The notes below the pieces were generated by a model that saw only the letters and a list, made by a program, of their open reading frames with translations, did not search any database and was not told the origin of the DNA. Both the position numbers and the translations under genes were made by a program. Positions 1 to 5,833 of a DNA stretch of 13,707 nucleotides are shown here, in pieces; the first letter of the stretch is position 1, and every line of letters begins with the position of its first letter. This stretch comes from JBHPCZ01 sp042573625 (lineage in GTDB: Bacteria; Desulfobacterota; Desulfobacteria; Desulfobacterales; UBA11574), in assembly GCA_042573625.1 (NCBI GenBank), contig JBHPCZ010000094.1, forward strand, positions 1-13,707, given 5' to 3'.

Positions 1-1
1 G

Positions 2-205
2 AAAAGAATTAATGAAGCTTTATTTGGATATGATACTCATAGAATAGTTAAAGAAATACTGGAATATTTGATAAAAGATGAACATTTCAATATAAAGTAT
101 ACTGGAGACAGTCAATTTCTTAGTACAGTTGAGGGATTGATAAACATAAAAATAGAAGATATTTTTAAAGGCCTGGATACTAACAAATCAGAACATTCTC
201 ATTGA
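2..205 (+). CDS. C-terminal fragment of an unidentified protein (5' end outside window)
   Basis: An open frame enters from the left edge and runs 67 codons to TGA at 203-205; it is too short and start-less to stand alone. The fragment is Lys/Ile/Glu-rich and AT-rich like the two genes that follow. It includes FGYDTHRIVKEILEYL, then a segment beginning TGDSQFLSTVEGL and a hydrophilic tail. The spacing of a helix, a short linker, a TG(D/E) turn and a second helix resembles the C-terminal end of Gfo/Idh/MocA-type oxidoreductases, but this is a weak impression from one helix pair and I do not assign it. It lies 63 nt upstream of the nucleotidyltransferase in the same direction, so it may belong to the same transcription unit. 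That it is the coding end of a real gene is fairly sure; its function is open. Confidence 0.6.
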   Translation, partial: KRINEALFGYDTHRIVKEILEYLIKDEHFNIKYTGDSQFLSTVEGLINIKIEDIFKGLDTNKSEHSH

Positions 206-231
206 ATTAGTTATTCTCTTTGTATGGCATC

Positions 232-237
232 TATAAT
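232..237 (+). promoter_or_regulatory. Possible -10 element (TATAAT) ahead of the nucleotidyltransferase gene
   Basis: A perfect TATAAT lies 31 nt before the ATG at 269, in the 63-nt gap after the upstream stop. No convincing -35 box sits 16-19 nt upstream and there is no extended TG motif. In DNA this AT-rich the match could be chance. Confidence 0.25.
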
Positions 238-268
238 TTTTTGTTAATGAAAGAAAGAGGAGATTGAA

Positions 269-964
269 ATGAAAGCTGTTATCCTTGCTGCCGGTGTGGG
301 GACTCGTCTTGGCACCTTGATACCAAAACCATTGACTGCAATTGAAAATGAAAAAGTTATTCTGGATTACCAGGTTGAGGCATTAAAGGAAATTGTCGGA
401 GTTCACAACATATTTGTGGTTGTCGGATATAAAAAAGAGTTGATTATGGAAAAACATCCGCAGCTAATATATATTTATAATAACAAATATATTCATACTA
501 ATACCGCCAAAAGCTTACTAATGGCGTTAGATAAAATTAATCAGGATGATGTACTATGGATGAATGGCGATGTTGTTTTTGATAAAGAGGTAATTGATCT
601 GCTTGTTGCATCTGAGGGATCATGCTGCTTAGTTGATACAAAGAACTGCGGTAAAGAAGAAATAAAGTACACTTGTCATAGTGACGGGAATATTGAAAAG
701 ATCTCAAAGAAAATTAAAGATGGAACCGGTGAAGCCCTGGGAATAAACAAGGTGGTCCAGCCAGATCTTAATGTCTTTAAAAATGAGTTATTATTAGTGC
801 CTGATAATGCATATTTTGAGGCAGCATTGGAAAATCTGACCTTAAAAAGGAAATTAATATTAAAACCTGTCAATAAGGGCGAATTCTATTGTACAGAAGT
901 TGACTTCTCAGAAGATCTTGAAGACGTTCTTAACAATTGGTCTAGAATTGCATCCAGTCAATAG
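269..964 (+). CDS. LicC-like nucleotidyltransferase (CTP:phospho-alcohol or sugar-phosphate cytidylyltransferase)
   Basis: This 231-residue protein is a single nucleotidyltransferase domain of the NTP_transferase / LicC type. The signature loop AAGVGTRLGTLIPKPL is at residues 7-22, with the conserved Lys in PKP. NTAKSLLMALD follows at about 78-88, the metal-binding stretch NGDVVFD at about 99-105, GEALGINK near 154-161, and an EVDFSEDLED ending typical of LicC relatives. The length fits the family. GAGGAG at 257-262, 6 nt before the ATG, supports the start. Characterised relatives activate phosphocholine, phosphoglutamine or aminoethylphosphonate with CTP, so the exact substrate cannot be read from sequence. 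The next gene is a CDP-polyol phosphotransferase homologue, so a CDP-activated product used by that enzyme is a reasonable inference. Strongly AT-rich codon use, shared with its neighbour, suggests a separate origin from the rest of the window. Confidence 0.85.
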   Translation: MKAVILAAGVGTRLGTLIPKPLTAIENEKVILDYQVEALKEIVGVHNIFVVVGYKKELIMEKHPQLIYIYNNKYIHTNTAKSLLMALDKINQDDVLWMNGDVVFDKEVIDLLVASEGSCCLVDTKNCGKEEIKYTCHSDGNIEKISKKIKDGTGEALGINKVVQPDLNVFKNELLLVPDNAYFEAALENLTLKRKLILKPVNKGEFYCTEVDFSEDLEDVLNNWSRIASSQ

Positions 965-970
965 AATTTA

Positions 971-999
971 GGTCTGTTTTAAGATATTAAAATTAGACC
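971..999. repeat. Interrupted inverted repeat (RNA hairpin candidate) after the nucleotidyltransferase stop
   Basis: GGTCT at 971-975 pairs with AGACC at 995-999. Inside, TTTTAA pairs with TTAAAA around a 4-nt loop, separated from the outer stem by a small G/TT internal loop. It starts 6 nt after the stop codon. Neither strand has a T-run after the stem, so it is not a standard intrinsic terminator; it could be a 3' stability or attenuation hairpin, or chance in AT-rich DNA. Confidence 0.3.
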
Positions 1000-1057
1000 A
1001 TGATATGTTCATGTGTGCATACAATTTTTTACGCATACTGCCTGAAAGCGAGACGTT

Positions 1058-2242
1058 TTGATTCTTACCCGGAAACTGAAGAAAAAAATTAAAAGAATTA
1101 TATATGATTTTTATGAAATAATTAAAATTTTATTTTTCCATTTATGCACTCTTTTCCCAATAAATAAGAAGTTAATAGTTTTTGAAAGTCAAAGAGGGCT
1201 TTCTTATTCATGTAATCCAAAATATATTTATGAGGAATTGCTAAAATACGACAATAGTTATCAATGTGTCTGGTCTTTTCAAGATATAAATACCCAAATA
1301 ATAGGTCCAGCGATTAAAGTTAATCGGTTTAGCCCTATATACTATTACTATTTAGCAAGGGCCAAGTTTTGGATACAGAATGGAGAGTTTGGCAAAAAAA
1401 TAAAAAGAAGAAATGGCACTATCTATATAAATACTCAGCATGGGACTCCTCTTAAAAAAATGGGCATTGATATCCCATACTTTAATGATAAAAAGGGCAC
1501 TTTCGAAAAGACTAGCAAATGGGATTATCTAATTTCTCCAAATAAATATACCATGGAAATATTTAAAAGAGCATATAGGTATTCAGGTGCGTTTCTGGAA
1601 ACAGGATATCCAAGGAATGACATTTTTTACACAAATAACAAATTGGATATGATTAGCAGTATAAAAAGAAAGCTTCAAATACCTCTGGACAAGAAGGTAG
1701 CCTTGTATGCCCCCACTTGGAGGGATTATGAAAGAAAGAGAATTGCCGGGAAAGATCAGAATAAGGGATTTGATCCAAATCTAAATTACAATTTATTGTA
1801 TGATAAACTTTCAAATGAATATGTAATTATTTTAAGATTCCATCACTTAACTTACAATAAAGTAGAAACAGACAGATTCGATGGATTCATATTCGATTTT
1901 TCTAAATCAAAGTATGATATTCAAGAGCTATGTCTAATTTCTGACGTTTTAATCACAGACTATTCAAGCATTATGTTTGATTATGCAAATTTAAAGAGAC
2001 CGATGTTGTTTTATACATATGATATCGATGATTACGAAAATAGTATTAGGGGATTTTATTTGGACTTTCCGAAAATGGCTCCTGGTCCTTTATTGTACAA
2101 TACTGAAGAATTGCTTTATGCAATTTTAAATATTGATACAGTTAAAGAAGAATATAGAGAAAAAGAAAAATCTTTTTTTAATCAGTTTTGCTATCTTGAA
2201 GATGGTAATGCTGCAAAACGAATTGTAGAAAAATTTTTTTAA
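1058..2242 (+). CDS. CDP-glycerol/CDP-polyol phosphotransferase family protein (TagB/TagF-like)
   Basis: This 394-residue protein matches the Glyphos_transf (CDP-glycerol glycerophosphotransferase) family closely. It has KLIVFESQRGLSYSCNPKYI (about 39-58), the first catalytic-His motif NTQHGTPLKKMGID (about 125-138), a GYPRNDIF motif near 183-190 and YAPTWRD near 217-223. It ends with LITDYSSIMFDYANL followed by RGFYLDF and PGP. Both family His regions, including the HHLTYN stretch, are present. The product would transfer a polyol-phosphate from a CDP donor to a lipid- or glycan-linked acceptor at the inner face of the membrane. The N-terminus is Lys-rich with a short hydrophobic stretch, fitting peripheral membrane attachment. 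The start is TTG; an in-frame stop lies at 1043-1045 and the first internal Met falls inside the catalytic motif, so a start near 1058 is required although the ribosome site is poor. Whether it is a primase or a polymerase, and whether the polyol is glycerol or ribitol, is unknown. Confidence 0.88.
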   Translation: MILTRKLKKKIKRIIYDFYEIIKILFFHLCTLFPINKKLIVFESQRGLSYSCNPKYIYEELLKYDNSYQCVWSFQDINTQIIGPAIKVNRFSPIYYYYLARAKFWIQNGEFGKKIKRRNGTIYINTQHGTPLKKMGIDIPYFNDKKGTFEKTSKWDYLISPNKYTMEIFKRAYRYSGAFLETGYPRNDIFYTNNKLDMISSIKRKLQIPLDKKVALYAPTWRDYERKRIAGKDQNKGFDPNLNYNLLYDKLSNEYVIILRFHHLTYNKVETDRFDGFIFDFSKSKYDIQELCLISDVLITDYSSIMFDYANLKRPMLFYTYDIDDYENSIRGFYLDFPKMAPGPLLYNTEELLYAILNIDTVKEEYREKEKSFFNQFCYLEDGNAAKRIVEKFF

Positions 2243-2261
2243 AGCATATAGCGATATCATG

Positions 2262-2289
2262 TTGATAGCAGAAACAGTTTAAATTTAAA
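2262..2289 (+). promoter_or_regulatory. Candidate sigma70-like promoter ahead of the nonulosonate module
   Basis: TTGATA (2262-2267, five of six consensus bases), a 16-nt spacer and TTTAAA (2284-2289, four of six) lie in the 74-nt gap between the AT-rich phosphotransferase gene and the cytidylyltransferase. The predicted start near 2296 leaves room for CGGAG at 2307-2311 before the ATG at 2317. The gap is also where base composition changes, so a separate promoter for the newly joined module would make sense. The match is modest. Confidence 0.3.
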
Positions 2290-2316
2290 GATAAGACAAT
2301 ACCATCCGGAGCATAG

Positions 2317-3543
2317 ATGCCGATTAAACTATCATCAAGTACAGGTACTAACAAAGTGTTGGTCGTTATTCCCGCCCGTGGGGGATCAAAGGGTATCCCA
2401 AGAAAAAATGTGCGCATGTTAGCAGGAAAGCCTTTGATTGCGCATACAATTGAACACGCACATCATGCACGTAAGGTGAATCGTATCGTTGTTTCTACCG
2501 ATGACCCGGAGATTGCAAGTGTCTCAAAGCAATATGGTGCAGAAGTTATTATCCGTCCGGCCGAAATAAGCGGGGACACTGCATCTTCAGAATCTGCATT
2601 GTTGCATTCTCTTGATTACCTTGAACAAACTGAAAACTACAACCCGGATTTGTTAGTTTTTTTGCAATGTACTTCTCCATTGACAAAACCGGAGGATATT
2701 GACGGGACAATTCAGATTCTTGTTAAAGAAAAAGCGGACACCGCTCTTGCTGTTACGCCATTTCACTACTTTTTGTGGAAAAAGGATGAAGCCGGAAACG
2801 GAATAGGTATTAATCATAATAAAGAAATTCGATTGTTACGACAGGAGCGTGAAGAACAGTTTTTGGAAACCGGTGCTGTTTATGTCATGCGCGCAAAAGA
2901 ATTCAAGAAAAAAAAACATCGCTTCTTTGGAAAGACTGCCATGTACAACATGCCTCCGGAACGTTGTCTGGAAATTGACGATCCAATAGATTTTCGTATT
3001 GCTGAAATTCTGATGCGTGAATTTCAACAAAAAGATTGGATTGAGGCCCTCCCGGATAATATTTCAGCCCTGGTATTAGACTTTGACGGGGTTTTTACTG
3101 ACAATAAGGTTCTCGTTATCGAAGATGGTCGTGAAGCGGTAGTTTGCGACCGAAGTGACGGGATGGGATTATCGCGGCTAAAGGATTTAAAAATTCCGAT
3201 ATTTGTGCTTTCATCAGAAAAGAATCCGGTAGTTCGTGCCCGATGTAATAAATTAGGCATTAATTATATACAAGGCGTTGATGACAAACTGAGCACACTG
3301 AAGCATTGGCTGAAAGAACAAGGCCTGGATGCGGACCATGTGGTATATGTTGGCAATGATCTAAATGATCTGTCATGCCTGCAAGAAGTAGGATGTGGTG
3401 TGGCTGTATATGACGCTTGTCCAGAGGTTCTTAAAGTTGCTAAAATTATTTTATCATCTTGCGGTGGTCAAGGCGCAATCCGTGAATTGACCGAACTGAT
3501 AGAGAAAAAATTGGAGGGTAGAAAATATGCCAAAAACTGTTGA
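2317..3543 (+). CDS. Bifunctional nonulosonate cytidylyltransferase / HAD phosphatase (NeuA-KdsC-type fusion)
   Basis: Two domains are fused in 408 residues. Residues about 13-235 are a CMP-ulosonic acid synthetase: the nucleotide loop IPARGGSKGIPRKN (18-31), LQCTSPLTKPEDID (116-129), a RQEREEQFLETGAVYVMR stretch (175-192) and EIDDPIDF (219-226). Residues about 250-405 are a KdsC-like HAD phosphatase: DFDGVFTD (255-262, nucleophile Asp and acid/base Asp), the SS pair at 299-300, Lys324, and VGNDLNDL (345-352). The fusion is known for acylneuraminate cytidylyltransferases in some bacteria and in animal CMAS, where the HAD part can be inactive; here all its catalytic residues look intact. Expected reactions are removal of the 9-phosphate from a nonulosonic acid phosphate, then CTP-dependent activation to the CMP-sugar. 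CGGAG lies 5 nt before the ATG. The 3' end overlaps the synthase gene by 17 nt, so the two are translated together. Which sugar (Kdn, Neu5Ac or another) is not determined. Confidence 0.87.
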   Translation: MPIKLSSSTGTNKVLVVIPARGGSKGIPRKNVRMLAGKPLIAHTIEHAHHARKVNRIVVSTDDPEIASVSKQYGAEVIIRPAEISGDTASSESALLHSLDYLEQTENYNPDLLVFLQCTSPLTKPEDIDGTIQILVKEKADTALAVTPFHYFLWKKDEAGNGIGINHNKEIRLLRQEREEQFLETGAVYVMRAKEFKKKKHRFFGKTAMYNMPPERCLEIDDPIDFRIAEILMREFQQKDWIEALPDNISALVLDFDGVFTDNKVLVIEDGREAVVCDRSDGMGLSRLKDLKIPIFVLSSEKNPVVRARCNKLGINYIQGVDDKLSTLKHWLKEQGLDADHVVYVGNDLNDLSCLQEVGCGVAVYDACPEVLKVAKIILSSCGGQGAIRELTELIEKKLEGRKYAKNC

Positions 3544-4399
3544 AATCGGAAAACAGATCGTAGGTCAAGGGCACCCTGTTTATATTATTGCGGAAATCGG
3601 AATCAATCATAATGGCGATCTGAATATTGCCAAAAAATTGATAGATGTTGCCGTCCTGGCAGGTTGCGATGCAGTTAAATTCCAGAAACGGACACCGGAA
3701 CTTTGCGTCCCTGATGATATGCGTGATGTGAAGCGCGAAACCCCTTGGGGAATTATGACATATATGGAATATAGGCATCGTACGGAATTTGCTGAGAAAG
3801 AATATGCAGAAATAGATCGTTACTGCCTTGAAAAAAAGATTGCCTGGTTTGCTTCCTGCTGGGATAAACCGTCGGTAGACTTTATTGAACAATTTGATCC
3901 GGTCTGTTACAAAATGGCCTCTGCGTCCCTGACAGATGATAATTTGCTTCTGCATGTCAATAGCAAGGGGCGTCCGATTATTCTATCGAGCGGAATGTCT
4001 ACAATGGAGGAAATTAATCATGCCATATCACTTTTGAATCAGGAACACCTGTTGATAGCACATTGCACAAGCAGCTATCCTTGCAAGCCTGAAGAGCTTA
4101 ATTTGAACATGATTAAAACTTTGATTGCCAAGTTGAATAATCCCATAGGCTATTCCGGACATGAGGTAGGTTTGCAGACGACTTATGCTGCTGTAGTACT
4201 GGGTGCCAGCTTTGTGGAACGCCACATCACGCTCGATCGGGCTATGTGGGGGAGTGATCAGGCTGCATCGGTTGAGCCGCCTGGCCTAATGCGATTGGTA
4301 CGTGATATTCGGGTGATTGAAAAAGCGCTGGGAGATGGAGAAAAAAAAGTTTATTCAAGTGAAGTTCCACTTATTGAAAGGTTAAGAAAAGTAACATAA
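3527..4399 (+). CDS. NeuB-family nonulosonic acid (or its 9-phosphate) synthase, short form without SAF domain
   Basis: This 290-residue TIM-barrel synthase condenses phosphoenolpyruvate with a six-carbon aldose. Visible family motifs are AEIGINHNG (22-30), KFQKR (51-55), YKMASASL (128-135), SSGMST (154-159), CTSSYP (180-185), GYSGHEVG (208-215) and ERHITLDR (231-238), followed by Asp244. Classical NeuB proteins are about 340-350 residues with a C-terminal SAF/antifreeze-like domain that helps bind the N-acetyl group of ManNAc. This one stops at LIERLRKVT, just where that domain would begin. The stop is followed by non-coding-looking DNA, so this looks like the native short family rather than a recent truncation. 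A strong GGAGGG at 3513-3518, 8 nt before ATG, lies inside the preceding gene, and the 17-nt overlap indicates coupled translation. Paired with the HAD-fused cytidylyltransferase, a mannose-6-phosphate-like or ManNAc-6-phosphate-like acceptor is plausible. I do not assign neuB, because the substrate is unresolved. Confidence 0.87.
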   Translation: MPKTVEIGKQIVGQGHPVYIIAEIGINHNGDLNIAKKLIDVAVLAGCDAVKFQKRTPELCVPDDMRDVKRETPWGIMTYMEYRHRTEFAEKEYAEIDRYCLEKKIAWFASCWDKPSVDFIEQFDPVCYKMASASLTDDNLLLHVNSKGRPIILSSGMSTMEEINHAISLLNQEHLLIAHCTSSYPCKPEELNLNMIKTLIAKLNNPIGYSGHEVGLQTTYAAVVLGASFVERHITLDRAMWGSDQAASVEPPGLMRLVRDIRVIEKALGDGEKKVYSSEVPLIERLRKVT

Positions 4400-4461
4400 A
4401 TTCATACTATTGATGAGAGCATTAAAAAATCCTTCAATAATATGATTTACTCTATTTTTTT

Positions 4462-5574
4462 ATGAAATTGATTTCTTCAAAAGCGCTTCACTCTCTTGCA
4501 ATGGTTGTAGGCACGTTTCAACAACAGCGTATCGCTAGAGAAATTATTCCTTTATTTAAGGCTGAAAATTACATACATATACCTACAATCGTATCTTTAG
4601 ATGGTTATTATCAGTTCGGGTTGAAGCTTGATAACCTTGGGCCGGTCATGTCTCTCAACAGCATTGCCCATTCGCCATGGTATGATCGCCCTTTCCTTTT
4701 AAAGCTGTGCTCTCTCCTTCCCTTCATTTTTCAAATGTTCTTAATATCGCGTCGATTCAGCTATGTCCTTTTTTTTGTTGATACAGGGGCATTAGAGAGA
4801 ACCGCAATCATTGTCCTTAAGCGCCTTGGCTGTCGAACCATCGTACTCCAGGATGCAATGAAACGAAAACCGCGATATGATAAGCCGGGTTCATTAACAT
4901 GGTTCGGCAGTGGAGGGGCTGATCTATATCTTCTCACGGGTAAGCGATATCTATCCATGGTGCAATGTAACCGATCAACGGTCGTGGGATCACCCATCTA
5001 TAGCAATCAAGTTATCGCAAAACCTTTGGGTAATAAAATTCTGGTGATTAACCAGTGTTTTGCTCGATACGGAGAGATGTCTGTAAGCGAGGAAGTCGCA
5101 TTTGCCAAGAAGGTTGTCGAGAATGCTTCCGCATTTGGTCCGGTGGAACTGAAGCTTCATCCTCATAATAACCCGAGAGAATACAGCTTGCTCCGGCGGC
5201 CGGGTGTGGAAGTTACACAGCATAAACCGCTTTCGAGATCGCTTGAAGATGCAGGCATTGTTCTTTCGGTTAACTCTACTGTCATACTTGAAGCGTTGGT
5301 TTTAGGACGGCCGGTTCTAACGCTCGATTGGCATCCCTCCCCTTTTGAACAGCCTGTAAGAACCGGTATAACCCGATGTGAGAGCCTAAATGAAATGTGC
5401 AAAGCCTTGAATAGATGGCGCCAGGTCGGGCCAAAATCTTTATTGTTCCCTATCCAGGCCGTCCAACAAGAAGTTGAAGAATTTATTGCTTATTCAGGAA
5501 ATGATGCTAAAATGCGGATTGCAAAAGCGATTGAAAGGTTCGTTATCGAAACATATGGTCAGCGATATTTTTAA
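4462..5574 (+). CDS. Putative GT-B glycosyltransferase, candidate nonulosonic acid transferase
   Basis: I do not place this 370-residue protein in a named family with certainty, but the C-terminal half looks like a GT-B donor-binding domain: ELKLHPHNNP (about 229-238), LSVNSTVILEAL (268-279), then GRPVLTLDW (282-290). The N-terminal half has a long hydrophobic stretch around 76-108 (mixed, not clearly transmembrane), an LQDA motif at 129-132 and a glycine-rich GSGGADLYLLTG stretch at 149-160. The HP motif followed by a Ser/Thr motif resembles the organisation of bacterial sialyl- and polysialyltransferases and of the CDP-glycerol transferase superfamily. It lies 62 nt after the synthase gene in the same direction, so transfer of the CMP-sugar made by the two genes before it is the natural guess. 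No clear ribosome site precedes ATG 4462, and another in-frame ATG is at 4501 (residue 14); the start is uncertain. Confidence 0.7.
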   Translation: MKLISSKALHSLAMVVGTFQQQRIAREIIPLFKAENYIHIPTIVSLDGYYQFGLKLDNLGPVMSLNSIAHSPWYDRPFLLKLCSLLPFIFQMFLISRRFSYVLFFVDTGALERTAIIVLKRLGCRTIVLQDAMKRKPRYDKPGSLTWFGSGGADLYLLTGKRYLSMVQCNRSTVVGSPIYSNQVIAKPLGNKILVINQCFARYGEMSVSEEVAFAKKVVENASAFGPVELKLHPHNNPREYSLLRRPGVEVTQHKPLSRSLEDAGIVLSVNSTVILEALVLGRPVLTLDWHPSPFEQPVRTGITRCESLNEMCKALNRWRQVGPKSLLFPIQAVQQEVEEFIAYSGNDAKMRIAKAIERFVIETYGQRYF

Positions 5575-5716
5575 AAACCGTAGTGGATCGAGAACTTTTT
5601 CCCCACGGTGCAAATAGCTTAGTCCAATGTTTTGTTCAACGATATATAGTTTTTTGGATAATATATTATTTCGTTTTTTTCACAGAGAACCTTCCTCTTA
5701 AATAGCTTGAGCTACT

Positions 5717-5821
5717 ATGAGGCATGTGTATAGCGGGACATCTGGGATATTGGATATTAAACAAAAACCTGGAGAAGATACCTTAATAGAAATGTTACAG
5801 TTGCTTGAGCGGTGGCCTTGA
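5717..5821 (+). CDS. Short ORF or gene remnant, 34 codons
   Basis: ATG at 5717 opens 34 codons to TGA at 5819-5821, 12 nt before the radical SAM start. The product includes SGTSGILDIKQKPGEDTL and ends in LLERWP; it looks protein-like (mixed polar and aliphatic, amphipathic end) rather than the low-complexity translation expected of AT-rich spacer. No ribosome site precedes it and the frame is closed by TGA just upstream, so a remnant of a deleted gene is as likely as a real leader peptide. I do not recognise a family. Confidence 0.22.
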   Translation: MRHVYSGTSGILDIKQKPGEDTLIEMLQLLERWP

Positions 5822-5822
5822 T

Positions 5823-5826
5823 GGAG
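5823..5826 (+). promoter_or_regulatory. Ribosome binding site that fixes the TTG start at 5834
   Basis: GGAG sits 7 nt before TTG 5834. The TTG-initiated protein begins NVLLINPT, the usual first strand of the B12-binding-type fold, so the non-ATG start is well supported. Confidence 0.6.
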
Positions 5827-5833
5827 ATTTAAA

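Larger units (their letters stand above)
5575..5833. other. 259-nt gap between the GT-B gene and the radical SAM gene
   Basis: The gap is AT-rich, with T-tracts around 5651-5680 and a TATTAT at 5664-5669 that has no recognisable -35 partner. A weak bulged repeat (ACC...GTGG with CCAC...GGT, about 5577-5609) follows the upstream stop but lacks a T-tail. The last third holds the short frame described separately. No clear terminator is visible. Confidence 0.4.

Noticed and set aside
3446..3955. 169-codon minus-strand frame across the neuA/neuB junction
   Set aside because: It is antisense to two overlapping genes with full family motifs; the translation has no domain features.
5577..5609. Bulged repeat after the GT-B gene considered as a terminator
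   Set aside because: The pairing needs a 3-nt bulge and a loop of about 15 nt, and no T-tract follows the stem.
5631..5669. Possible promoter for the radical SAM gene (TATTAT with upstream T-rich DNA)
   Set aside because: No -35-like hexamer occurs at 16-18 nt spacing; AT-rich DNA gives such -10 matches by chance.
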